A stretch of DNA of 64,000 nucleotides from the NCBI GenBank assembly GCA_022577435.1, contig JAKOON010000143.1, positions 29,484-93,483 of the forward strand, given 5' to 3'. Within the stretch, counting starts at the first letter, position 1; every line of letters starts with the position of its first letter. Both the position numbers and the translations under genes were made by a program. This DNA comes from Embiotoca jacksoni. Taxonomy: Eukaryota > Chordata > Actinopteri > Embiotocidae. The notes beneath the pieces are model-generated. The model was not told the origin of the DNA. It worked only from the letters and a program-made list of their open reading frames with translations, and searched no databases. Below, piece after piece: positions 36,254 through 47,600 of this stretch.

Positions 36254-36475
36254 TCTTCTTCTTCTTCTCCTTCTTCTTCTCACCAGGCACCAGCTCTGTC
36301 TTTACTTTGTCCTTACAATCTCATTTTCAAGGCAATAACCAAAGTTCTGCACTAACGAAAGCGCTTTGAACTTCTTTTTAATTGTATGGTTTTTTTTGTT
36401 TTTTTTTAAAGGATATTATAAAGTAAAGGAGGGGTGGGGGGGGGGGGGAGGGGGGGAGGAAAAAAAAAAAATATC
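34121..36475. other. Non-coding region with repeats
   Basis: Holds dispersed repeat copy C, a C-run (34,935-34,956), a GT repeat (36,205-36,251), A-rich stretches and unique sequence at 34,540-34,660. No gene recognised. Confidence 0.5.
35486..35650 (+). repeat. Dispersed unclassified repeat, copy C
   Basis: GCAGTACCGCCGAGCGCCAC, TAGGGGGTCGCCTCCGCGGA, CTCCCGTTCAATATCTCTCG, then CCAAATATGGTCACTTCCTG: same module order as copies D and E. Confidence 0.65.
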
Positions 36476-36479
36476 TGTC

Positions 36480-37090
36480 TCAAACGGAATATGAATTCAT
36501 GGTACTATACCTAGAGTTTATTAATTCAGGGCCACAGAGACAGCTGAATAATGAAATTTAATGAAAATTTTAGATGGACTAAAAGTCAGAGTGCTTCTGT
36601 CATTAATTTTAAAAGCACACATTACCATCAGACTTTGCACAGTGATGATAAATTCCTCTGCTGGACTTCATGCTATATGGTAACTCTGACGAACACTGGG
36701 TATAATGTATAAAATTGAAGGTCTTTGCATGGGAAACAAATTCATAGATAAAATAATTTACCGTTAAGTAACATTAGGGGCCGTAGAAAAATTATTTGTG
36801 GTTGTGAGCCAAGGTAAAGCAAATGGTTTGTATTTTTCCAGCCTCATTGAAAACTTCAGTGGGGCCCCTTCTTAACTAAAAAGAAAAAAGAAAACCTCCC
36901 ACCTAATATCTTGAAAAAAAAATAAAGAAATATTCAGACAAGTACAGCTTCATAATATATAAGCTGCATTTAAACTTAAAATTGTGGGTATCTAAAAAGA
37001 AGTATTACCAGTACTTCCGAAACTAAATGAAGCATTACAGGGATTGGTGGGAAAGCGCCATTCACGTTAAATACACAATACTGAGAGAAT
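36480..37090. promoter_or_regulatory. Strong candidate conserved non-coding element
   Basis: About 600 bases of AT-rich, repeat-free sequence, the longest such block in the window. Motifs include GAGTTTATTAATTCAGG, GTCATTAATTTTAAAAG, TTATTTGTGG and TTTGCATGGGAAACAAA. Stops occur in all frames, so it is not coding. Appearance is that of ancient vertebrate enhancers. Confidence 0.4.
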
Positions 37091-37429
37091 TTGAAAAGAC
37101 AAAAATAAACAGTACGTGACCCTCACACTTTTTTGACCCCCAAATAATTTCGGGACGGTCCCTTACTTACACTTTCACTCACCAGGAAAACTGACTATGG
37201 CATTATTTCTGAACTTTAACTGGTTATTTTTACAGGGACAAAAAAAAAAGAAGAAAAAAAAAGAAGAAAAGATACAAAGCAGGCTGATTGTTGCAGTGGG
37301 GGGAAAAAAAAAGAAAAAAAAAAGTAAGAATCTGAGAGTCAAACTTATATGGAAACAAGAAGAAAGAAAAAACAAACTACCGACTTTTCCATAGAATAAA
37401 AACCGAACTGTAGCAGCGCGGGGTAACAT

Positions 37430-37940
37430 TGAAAATGAATTACATAAGTGTGAATGAGCGGATCAAGGTGAAAACAAAAGGTCTCAATCGCTCATTAGAA
37501 AATAAATAAATAAATAAATCATAAAGAACCCACGTTCGAAGCAAAATCCTTAAATGGAGTGTCTTATGGTCTCCCTGTGACCCCTTATTATTTATTACAA
37601 CAAATATTGCAAAGGACCCTGGCACGGAGGCAGGTTTGTCATCCAGCGTCTCGATAATGCAATGTCTTCTTTAATTGTCAGCGGGCTAAACCTTCATTTC
37701 ACACCGGAACAATAAATACGATCAAATCAATTCATTTTTGTCGCCGCGTGTTACCGCGTCCACCCTGAAAAAAGTAATATGAAAGTAAGAGAGTGATATT
37801 TTCAAAAGGCGACAGCCTTCAACATTTTTTTTTTATCTTAAATAAATCTATTTAAAAGAAACCCACATTCACCGCATAGCACAATTCTCCACTATTTGAA
37901 TAATCAAGCGCTTTTCACATACGTTCAATTAAGTTGCGAG
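37430..37940. promoter_or_regulatory. Candidate conserved non-coding element
   Basis: Complex sequence such as CCTTATTATTTATTACAACA, GTCTCGATAATGCAATGTCT and TCTTTAATTGTCAGCGGGC. Only a short AAAT repeat interrupts it. Non-coding in all frames. Confidence 0.33.
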
Positions 37941-38911
37941 AGTTGAACGTCAGTGAGGATTTAACCCCCCCAAAAAATTTGAATAAATAAAATCAACTTG
38001 ATAATTTTTTTTTTATTTTTTTTAAGCTCCTCGATGGCCCTCGGTTTTCTTTTCTTCTGTGGTTTCTTTTATTTTTTTTCATAATTTGACTGACAGTTCT
38101 AAAAAAAAGAAAAAAAAAGAAAAAGAGAAATAAAATAAAATCCTGTCCTTGTCACACGCCATCTCGGAGCACTGTCCTTTTTCTTCTTTTTTTTTAATGT
38201 GCCGTCTCCTTTAGTTCCTCTTTTGTCGTTGCTCATAAACACATCGAGCCCGTACAATGGCTCCGCTGTTGACCGCGAGAAGAAGAAGAAAAAAAAAGGA
38301 TGCTTGGCAGGAGAGTAAATCCACTCAGATCCCTGTGGTTTACTCATCCCGCCTCACGTCCCGCCGACCCGCCACTATACCTCGGGCCCAGCATGGGCTT
38401 CACTCAGCCGAGCGTGGTGCTATTGGACCGGCCGCTAGAAGCCCGGTGTACTCTGACCCCGGAGGAAGATTGGATCCTCGGCGGCGAAAGGAACTTTTTT
38501 TTCTTCTTCTTCTTTCGCCGCGGCCGCCGCAGTACGACTCCGTGGCGCCGGTACAATGTGTTTGGCTGCGGAGGCGGTAATGCTTTCGGGGGATGAATCG
38601 GGGCGCCTCGATAAAATGGATGATCCTCTTTTTACTTTCTTCTTTTTTTTTTTTTCCAACTTTTTCCTCTCCGTGGTTTAAAGCGGAGTAGATTAACCGG
38701 CTCCCTGAACCGCCACCAAGTTACGGGAAAGAACAAGTCGATATTTAGGGCCCTGTTGTTCTTCAAGTAATTGTTATTATTATTATTACAATTGACATAT
38801 TCTATCCGTGGTGTCGTGAGTGGGCGTGGCTAAATGGCGGCGGCTACATTCACCTACATGCGGGATATCCGTCGGACCCCTGTATCTATCGCACAAGGTT
38901 TTCCTTCTTAA

Positions 38912-38946
<35 letters not shown>

Positions 38947-39330
38947 CCAAAAGCTTCCATGAATAAATCCGGAGATCTGTCGTTGACCCGAAAAACAAAT
39001 AAAAACCTGTCAGTGAAGCCGCGCTGGTGCTTGGAGTGGGACGCAGGTTCGTTACGGCGAACGTGGGCGTCGTAGTAGCTCATTTTTAACTTGCTCCCAC
39101 GACACCGTGATGCCGCCTTGAATACTCACTAATGCACCACACGTGGCTGCGAGTAGTAGTTTGGAAGTGCACGTTTAACTCCCGTTATCTAAAAACGACA
39201 ACAAAGTTTGTATTAGCGGTGATAAGGTCCTTTATTAAATATTTAGGGACTGTCCAAAAATTAATTGAGGTGGCGACGGCAGCTGTTTTAAAAATAGAAT
39301 AAATAAATTTTAAAAATCAATGGACTTTTC

Positions 39331-39374
<44 letters not shown>

Positions 39375-41172
39375 CCACACTTTTCTTCCCTTTAAAGTCC
39401 TATTAACAGAAAAAAGTTGACTTACTACTTTGTAAACAACATTTTCTGCCAAAACTTAAACAATTTGATATATTACACAGGGGAAAGTTTACTAATACTT
39501 TGTTGTTGTTGTGGTTTGTGCACTTCTTAAAAAAAAAGAAAAAAAAAAAGGGCGGGGCATGATTGTCACATGTTTTTGTGCACCAATCAGCAGCCAGTGT
39601 TTACAGGTTTACGCTGTTTGCTCGTGTTCTCACCCACCATCGATCAAATCTGATGAAACCACGACCCGCGCCGTCCTGATGCGAGTCTGTGAGGGAAGGC
39701 TACGATAAAAAATAAATCTAATGAAACAATGAGAAGGACCTCAAAACTTTCAGACTGCCTTCCCTTGAGCCAAATAAAAACCAAAAAATTAATACACAAC
39801 CGTATTTTCTTTTTACACCCCGGTTATAATTTTCAGACGGTCCCTTACATTCACAACGCAAGAGTCGGTGCCTGAACACGTTAAGAGCCGGGCCGACATC
39901 GTTGTTGAGTTTTGGTACGCAAAACAAAAATGATGTCCTGTTAAAAGCAACAAATCCTGAAAGTTTAAACCCCTGAAATAGATCGCACTACTTCTATCCG
40001 ACGTGATTATCCGTCGACAAGATTGTAGTGCGACAGTCAGTCAAGCGACATTAAAAGTTGAGACAAACATCGCCCTGATGCCGTTTGAAAGACAAAAACA
40101 CATCAAATTCGCCCCATCAACTTTTGTGTATATTTGGCAGCAATAAAACAATAAAAATAAAAAATAAAAAAGGTATCCCTATATTGTGCTTTTTTTTTTT
40201 TTTTTTTTAAAGCGGGTATACTGCCAACTTCTTTTTTTTTTTTTTTTTTTTTGAAGGTGTTTGTCTATGGAGTGTCAGAGCTGTCAAACGACGTTGTCAC
40301 ATAAACATGTCACGTGGGGGCTGTGATCCAAATATCTAGCGCCCCCCCCTGTCCGCCGGCTGACAGGAAACTAACGCCTGCCTCGGCTTTAAACCCTTCC
40401 CTCCGTCGCCTCGCACAGTGTGAGTCCTCGCAAACAAACAAACAGGAGACAAGAGACGGGCCCGATCCTTGCATGTCGAAATCGAGGCTCTTTGAAAGAA
40501 ACGACGATGAAAACAAATAAATAAAATAAAAAGTAAAAGGAAGCACGGTGTAACAAGCAGAAACTGTCTCCCCACTTAACTACCCATCGCTTTTTCTTTT
40601 TTTTTCTTTTTTTTGAATCGCATTAGAATACATGAGGACTCCGAGACAGCGAGGTGCTCTCCCCTGGTTCCTAATGTATGACTATTTCATATGGACAGGA
40701 GGAAGAGGAGGAGGAGGAGGAGGAGGGCGTGAGAGAGGGAGCTGTCTGCGGGGGTGATTGACACGGGCCCACATTAGGAGCAGCTTTTGGAAATGGGTCC
40801 GTGGAGACCAGGCGGACTCGGGTCCGCCGAAAAGGAAACGGGGTGTCTCCGCGAGGAGCCGTGCCTTCTTAACCCCGCTCATTGGTATGCCGATTGTGCG
40901 GGTATATGAAGAAAAAAAAAAAAAAAAAAAAAAAAAAAGCCAGCCCGTGCTTTCCAAACGGCACGGCCCTTCCAGACTGCCCCACCACCACCACCCCCCC
41001 CCCCACCACCCCGTTCAACACACCGACACAATCCCACCGAGGACCCCGTGACGATATGCAGCGTGGAATACTGAATCAAAAAACAGGCTCCCAATTAATA
41101 ATCGCATAGTTAGTTCGGGGGGCTTTTTTTTTTTTTTTCGACAGAGAGAAGTTTCAGCGGGGAAAAAGTTTC

Positions 41173-41217
<45 letters not shown>

Positions 41218-41375
41218 TAACACACACGTAAGGCGTCAAACATGTCAGGATTGAGCTTTTAGTGCAAATATGAAGGCCCCTCCGAGTCTGTCCCTCCCCA
41301 CATGTGACAAAACAGGCAAAATAATAATAAATAAATAATTTAAAAAAAAAATGTTTAAATTCTTTTTTTTTTTTT
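37941..41375. other. Non-coding region with repeats
   Basis: A- and T-runs, TA repeat (39,338-39,368), GAG-like purine tract (40,695-40,725), CA repeat (41,176-41,216). A GC-richer stretch at 38,330-38,600 and a complex stretch at 40,610-40,800 break it up. No gene recognised. Confidence 0.5.
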
Positions 41376-41377
41376 AG

Positions 41378-42025
41378 ATCTTGCTTCTTTCTGGTCTCCG
41401 GAATAACATGTCAGCCATCGAGACGTACTCCCGCTGTCAGGTAAGAAGACAGAATATCACTTTACCCTATTGTGACTTTGAACTATGTGACGGTAAGCAG
41501 ACAGATTGTTTTTGTCACGCGACTAACTGACCTCGGACCCCCGGCGCCGTTTCTCGTTTTCAAAACTCTTCCCTTCCCCGGCGCGTCTAAAAATATTCCC
41601 ATCAGAAGCACAACTGATGGAATTTACAAGACCCCTAATGTCATTGCAAAGAAAATATCACCGCCAAAACATACGGTACATATTTTCGTCTTTATCATTT
41701 CGGAAAGGGGGGTTATCATTTAGCGGGCTCCGGGGGTCCAAGGTGAGACAGGAGTATTTGAGTAAGCCTAATGAAAGGCAGTATAAAAGGTGCCTCTCGT
41801 CGCCGTTTGAAATGGGCTTGTTTTGTGTTTTTTGGGCTATGTTACATGTGCTGGCACTAATTATACAAGCGAGGTAGTCCTCGCGCGATTCAAACGAGAG
41901 AAACTCGACCGTTTTTGACATGTTCATTTAAAGTTACTAATCAGATGTAAATATGCAAAGCAGGTCCCGGTGGGATTTCTTTGATATGCAAATTGAAAGT
42001 GCAAACAAAGGTGGGCAAGATGAAG
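41378..42025. promoter_or_regulatory. Candidate conserved non-coding element with POU/SOX-like sites
   Basis: Repeat-free block with an octamer ATGCAAAT at 41,986-41,993, a second ATATGCAAAG at about 41,951, and ACAAAGG (SOX-type) at about 42,005. Also GCCTAATGAAAGGC and GGCACTAATTATACAAG. The left end contains a splice-site-bounded 63-bp segment (41,378-41,440). Confidence 0.38.
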
Positions 42026-42053
42026 GCTTTTTTTTATTTTTTTTTTTACATTT

Positions 42054-42086
<33 letters not shown>

Positions 42087-42300
42087 ACAAAAAAACAAAA
42101 AAAAACCACTCAGATGGTATTGTCATGGCGTTGTGCTGTAAAAAAAAAAAGAAAAAAAAAAAGAAGAAGAAAAGAATAAAATGTGAGATACCGCCACTGA
42201 AGTACAGAGAGAGGACAAAAAAAATTAAATCGTGCGCTTAAATTTCTTAATCAAGGCTACGAGATGCTAAATCGTGCGCGCGAGATAACTTTATATATAA
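42026..42300. repeat. Low-complexity A/T tract
   Basis: T-runs, a TA repeat (42,060-42,086) and A-runs with GAA interruptions; no gene. Confidence 0.7.
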
Positions 42301-42329
42301 AGAGAAAAAAAAAGTCAAAGTTCGCGTGT

Positions 42330-42720
42330 GGCGACGTTGTTGACGTTGACTCACAACAACCCTCCGCATCGCTCGTATTAGAGCCAATCGGGTCGCGGTT
42401 GGCCTTGTTGTTAGCCGGGTCTGGCCAATCGGTGGCGGATCGGGGTCGCCGGTGCATCCGACCTGCCGGAAATAACACGAGTCGCTGTCGGCCCTGTTCG
42501 GAAAGATGTCTTCCGTTAGCTGCGGCGGCTAGGCTAACGACGGGGCCAGCTGTAATATGTAATATGAGGGATGCGAAGGGGCTGTCGTCGGGCGTCCCGT
42601 CAGACCGAGGCCGGAGCCGGCGGCGTCGCTGCGACAGAAAAATACATGGCGGCGGAAACCCGCAGCCAAATTCCTGACTCGTGTTCATATATCAAAGGTC
42701 CGATACGGATCTCGTCCCGT
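42330..42720 (+). promoter_or_regulatory. CpG-rich block, possible promoter
   Basis: High CpG content in an AT-rich setting, with CCAAT motifs at about 42,383 (GAGCCAATCGG) and 42,424 (GGCCAATCGG), followed by CpG-dense sequence and ACATGGCGGCGG at 42,644. No downstream exons of a known gene were recognised, so this may be an orphan CpG island or an unannotated transcript start. Confidence 0.25.
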
Positions 42721-42824
42721 TCGCCTGCATTAGAACATGTAAACAGGCAAGACGGTGCTTCCACCCCCCACTTCCTCCTCCTCCTCCTCCTGCCTCCTCC
42801 TATCATAACAGCAACTTACTGGCC

Positions 42825-43460
42825 AGTTATCTGTTTGATGGGATGTAAAGGGAAGGTCAGTGTTTCCATAATTCACCCCAGAAACCATAAATCACATTAT
42901 ATGATCTCCTCTCTGTTGGCGTTGTTGGCGTTTCACTCTGAATATAGAAAGCGACCAATCCGCCCGCCGTATAATACGGCACTGACGGGGCACAGGTGTG
43001 GTTTAAAAAAAAAAAAGACTTTGTTTTCCTCTCAGTGTCCCCCCGGACGCTCGGATTAATCGTTAAAAAATAAAAAAGAATCTCTCGCGCACGCCCGCGA
43101 ACGCAATCATCATTTTCTGCACGTTTTAGGACGGCGTCCGGCGCTCGCCAGACTGCGAGCTGACAAAAAGTCCCTTTGTGGTCAGCGATGGGAAGCAATG
43201 GAGGGAAACTGACTTTTATTGACACGCGGCTGTCAGAATGGAGACGGCGCCGCTGTTCATTTCCAATTTCAGCCCGCAGATTGGAATCCGCCGCCGGGCT
43301 CTCCGGTGTCTCAAGCACCATTTTCTGAACCCATGGTGTGGAAAACGTGATTTAATTCCTGTTCAATGCCTTTTCATCAGATTCTCCATCGCTCTAAAAT
43401 CGTCTTTGTGCGGCATCGTCTTGGAGGAGTAATTGTGCATCGGCGGCGGACGGTGGAGTG
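42825..43460. promoter_or_regulatory. Candidate conserved non-coding elements (pair)
   Basis: Islands 42,825-43,000 (CAGTTATCTGTTTGATGGG; CCATAAATCACATTATATGA) and 43,130-43,460 (CTTTTATTGACACGCGGCTG; CCATTTTCTGAACCCATGGT). Repeat-free except for an A-run between them. Non-coding. Confidence 0.33.
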
Positions 43461-45433
43461 CAACATCCCACGGTAAAGCCGGGGGTAAAATTACAGCCGG
43501 ACGTTTGAACAAAACATTTGAACAACAACAACAAAAAAAATTAAATAATAATAAATAATAATAAAAAAAATTAAAAAATGACACGAGGGAAGTTGTACCT
43601 TCACGCTACGGTGACGTTACTGATCATTTCTCGCCAATGAGAAATCCTAACGCCCGTTACGATGTCGTGGGATTGTTCCTGCTTCGGTCACGGCAGCGAA
43701 AACGACGCCAACCGATGAAAAGTGGCTGTAAACCGATAGCGGGCCACGCGATCAATATTTTAATCACATTGTCTTTGTCGTGCACCTCGATGCTGCTCCC
43801 TCACCGACGACGCGCGAAGTGGAAGGTAAACAACCACGGGGGGCAATTCAGTGGTTTGGGACCCGGTTGTCACGGAGATGGGTTTGTTGTCATCACGTGA
43901 CCGAAGAGTGAGGAACTGCTGTGGCTCTGCAGAAGTGCTTGCTGACAGTGACGTCACCCGCCGGTTTGTGAGCTGCCGGGCTCGAGGCCTTTTGGGGTCA
44001 CAAGGGACCACATTTGGACCCCGACGACACCAAGTCCCGCCCACTGATAGCAGCAACCTGACTGCACCACAAGCACGTCAATCAAACATACCCCACAAAA
44101 TAAAATAAAATAAACTCTTTTCTGGGGTGTATTTTCTAATTCATACTATACAAGTCGTTCCGACTCCAGAGATCTGATTGGTCAACTGTAACATTTGGAA
44201 TAAATCAGCATAACAGCTGCTCATCACTAGAAAATATCACTCCGTCTCAACGGGAATAGATAGTATGAATTAAATTTGATATAATACGCGATATAGTGTT
44301 GTTTTTACTTGTTATAGGTCTATTAAATGTGACCCGTTTGGTGAAATCGGTGCTCTTTTGGTCCTTTTTTTTGTCCCTTGCGAGCACCCGTACCGTCACA
44401 CCACGGATAGCCGCCGCGCACTTAAAATCCTGGCAGCTGCATCGAGTGCATCTATTTTTTTTTTATTTTTTTTTTGCAGGTATCTTCATGAAAGCCAGAC
44501 TGAGCTAGCTGAGCAGTTCAGTGCTTCTACGTGCTATATTTATTCAGTTTGAGAAACCATCTCTAGAAGGCGATAAAAACGGAGGAGAGATCCTCTCTGT
44601 TGCTAGGGGTCGTTGCTAAGGGGTCGGCCTACTTCCTGGAGTGGTAAACATCGCACATGTTACGTTGTTTTCCAGTTGTTAGTCACACCCCATGTGTCGC
44701 TCCCTGGAAACGGAGGTCACTCTAACTAAAAAAAAAAGGGTTTTCGCCGCACATCATGAATACATATTTTATTTAGACGGTAACTTGTTTTATATATCGC
44801 GATATTACACGAGAGGGCGACGCTTTAACGTGATTATTGGCCCCGACAGTGACGCGGCCAGGACCGAGGCGCATGCCTATGACTCTCACTTCGCCTCGTA
44901 ATAAAACAGGCTTTTCGGTACCGACAACCAAAAAGGATGCTACCGAGTCTATGACACGATATTAATTAATTATTCGTGAACACAGCAAGTGATTGAAAAC
45001 AAAATAAAACGAAAAATTCAACAGGATTCCTACCTCGCCTGTAACAGCGGCGGTGACCGGTAACCGTTAGCAGTCCGTCCTCCGGGTCATATTCTCTTGT
45101 CCTCGCATCTTGACTCTCGTCTCAGTCGAACTCTCTTCCCGCGAGATTAACTCCGAAGTCCACTGGAAATGAAACACTTTTATTTTTCTCGTTACTTCTC
45201 CAACGTAAACAAGAATTATTATCATTGTTATGCTTCTTTGCAGTCTAAACAAACCGTATAATATAATGGAAAGAATGTAACTGTAGAATATGAAATCATT
45301 GCCCTAACAATAGGTTAAAAAAAATAAAAAATAAAAAACATTATAATTGCACAAATATATCACGTCAACTGAACAAGGAATATATGTTTTTTCCACCAGA
45401 CTGGGAAGGATTCGCACATTTACATGGAGGAAA
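43461..45433. other. Non-coding region
   Basis: ATT-repeat (43,535-43,580), dispersed-repeat fragment F1, a GTTGCTAGGGGTCGTTGCTA stretch at about 44,599 resembling tandem RFX half sites, and CpG-containing sequence at 45,030-45,170. No gene recognised. Confidence 0.45.
43940..44110 (+). repeat. Dispersed repeat fragment F1
   Basis: GCAACCTGACTGCACCACAA..ACGTCAATCAAACATACCCCACAAAATAAA is the reverse orientation of the TTGATTGACAGGCCTGTGGTGCAGTC module of copies D and E, and matches fragment F2 at 57,960. Confidence 0.5.
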
Positions 45434-45435
45434 TA

Positions 45436-46210
45436 CACTCACTGACCACTTTATTAGGTACACCTTGCTAGTACCGGGTTGGACTCCCTCTTGCCTTCAG
45501 AACTGCATTAATTCTTCGTGTCATAGATTCAACAAGGTGCTGCAAACATTCCTCAGAGATTTTGGTCCATATTGACGTGACAGCGCCACGCAGTTGCTGC
45601 AGATTTGTCGGCTGCACATCCATGATGCTAACCTCCCGTCCCACCACATCCCAAAGGTTCCGATCTTCTCCTGTCCAATGAGCCGGTGTGAATTGTCGCC
45701 TCAGTTTGCTGTTGTTAGCTGACAGGAGGACCCGGTGGTCTTCTGCTGCTGGAGTCCGTCTGCTTCAAGCTTCCACGTGTTGTACGTTCAGAGATGGTCT
45801 TCTGCATAACTCCGTTGTAACGAGTGGTTATTTTAGTTGCTGTTTCCTTTCTATCATCTGGAGCCAGTCTGGCCATTCTCCTCTGACCTCTGACATCAAC
45901 AACAAGGCATTTTCGCCCAGAGAACTGCCGCTCACTGGATATTTTCTGTTTTTCGGACCGTTCTCTGTAAACCTAGAGATGGTTGTGTGTGAAAATCCCA
46001 CTAGATCAGCAATTTCTGAAATAGTCAGACCAGCCCGTCTGGTACCAACAACCAGAACCTCGTTCTGATGCTCGGTTTGAACTTCAGCAGGTCGTCTTGA
46101 CCATGCCTACGTGCCTCAATGCATTGAGTTGCTGCCATGTGATTGGCTGATTAGATGTTTGCGTTAACGAGCAGTTGAACAGGTGTACCTAATAAAGTGG
46201 CCGGTGAGTG
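45436..46210 (-). mobile_element. Tc1/mariner-like transposon, internally deleted
   Basis: 775 bp bounded by about 29-bp terminal inverted repeats (CACTCACTGACCACTTTATT on the left, its counterpart on the right with two mismatches) and TA on both sides. On the minus strand the right half encodes the HTH part of a transposase (ISEIADLVGFSHTTISRF; VDVRGQRRMARL) and the left half its C-terminal end (NLWDVVGREVSIMDVQPTNL to ARGSPTRY). The DDE catalytic core between them is missing and the reading frame is broken, so it is non-autonomous. Confidence 0.88.
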
Positions 46211-46439
46211 TATAACCAAAATAACAAATGTAAATCAGGTTATTATATTTAGTCGATGAATAATATGGACTGGCTGAGGTCCGTTTCCTACCTGTTTTGG
46301 TTTATGGCTGTTGACGAGGTTGTTTAGACAATAAATAGTCATTTATTATTATTTTTATGGGGATAATTTCACAGTAGAGAAACAAATAAAAAAAAAGGAA
46401 AAAAGTTGCATTACCATTAAAAACTAGTGTCTAGGTAGA

Positions 46440-47600
46440 AATCAGCTGCTTCCTGGATGTGGATATGGTGGAGGAAGTTCCTGGGCGTTTCCATTGACAA
46501 CAGACTGAGCTGGAAGACCAACATCAATGCTGTCCATAAGAAGGAGATGAGGAGACTCTTTTTTTCTTGAGGAAACTTCGATCCTTCAATGTGTGCAGCG
46601 AGATGTTGGAGATGTTCTGTTGTGGCCAGTTAACTTCTCCTGCAGCAGCATTGGAGCCGGAGACACCAACAGACTTAACAACCTGGTTTAAGAAGGCCGG
46701 CTCCATCACTGGCTGCAAACTGGACAGTCTGGAAAAGGTGGTGGAGAGGAGGACACTGAGGAAACTATTATCCATATTGGATAATCCTGACCACCCTCTC
46801 CACCTGCTGCGGGGACAGAGGAGGACATTCTCCTAAAGACTCCTCCAGCTGCTGTCACAAGGACAGATACAGGAGATCATTCCCGATACAGGAGATCATT
46901 CCTGATCCAAGAGATCATTCCCGATACAGGAGATCATTCCCGATACAGGAGATCATTCCTGATCCAAGAGATCATTCCCGATACAGGAGATCATTCCAGA
47001 TACAGGAGATCATTCCAGATACAGGAGATCGTTCCTGATACAGGAGATCGTTCCAGATACAGGAGATCATTCCAGATACAGGAGATCATTCCCGATACAG
47101 GAGATCATTCCCGATACAGGAGATCATTCCCGATCCAGGAGATCATTCCCGATCCAAGAGATCATTCCCGATACAGGAGATCATTCCCGATACAGGAGAT
47201 CATTCCTGATACAGGAGATCATTCCTGATCCAAGAGATCATTCCCGATCCAAGAGATCATTCCAGATACAGGAGATCATTCCAGATACAGGAGACCATTC
47301 CTGCCCGCTACAATCAAACTGTACAATAACTCACCTCTGGCAAAATCCATCACACATCATCATTAACACTGTTGCACTGTTTTTAAATAAATTTGTAGTA
47401 TCGTATTCTATTTTATATGCATATACATACGTACATTGCATATACTGTGCATCTTTACATTTTTTTATGTTTATACCTTTACTACCTATATTTTTATTCT
47501 GTAATTTGTATTGCCTTATCTACCATGCGGCTGTAACAAAAGAATTTCCCCTTGCGGGATCAATAAAGTAGATCTATCTGTCTGTCTGTCTGTCTGTCTA
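46440..47600 (+). mobile_element. Non-LTR retrotransposon 3' end (LINE fragment)
   Basis: Encodes the C-terminal part of a reverse-transcriptase polyprotein in broken frames: FLGVSIDNRLSWKTNINAVH, then after a T-run frameshift LRKLRSFNVCSEMLEMF, and KKAGSITGCKLDSLEKVVER, TLRKLLSILDNPDHPLHLL. The 3' end is AATTTCCCCTTGCGGGATCA, ATAAAGTAG, then TCTG repeats. Clade probably L2/CR1/Rex1-like. Disrupted by a 19-bp minisatellite and clearly dead. Confidence 0.8.
46864..47301. repeat. 19-bp minisatellite, about 23 copies, inside the LINE
   Basis: Unit GATACAGGAGATCATTCCC with variants GATCCAAGAG and TCGTTCC/ACCATTCC. The array sits exactly at the LINE segment GACAGATACAGGAG..CATTCCTGCCCGC, so the repeat unit comes from the element's own coding sequence. 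The 19-base period shifts the frame every unit. Confidence 0.93.

Noticed and set aside
38230..38640. Overlapping frames in a GC-richer block, considered as a grb14 or fign exon
   Set aside because: No similarity to the PH/SH2 or AAA domains of those proteins and no convincing splice boundaries.
42571..43059. 162-residue open frame with ATGGCGGCGG
   Set aside because: No recognisable domain, passes through a CTC repeat and A-run, and lies in enhancer-like sequence; more likely chance.
46860..47300. CRISPR-like array
   Set aside because: The 19-bp repeats are contiguous with no spacers and lie in a eukaryotic LINE.
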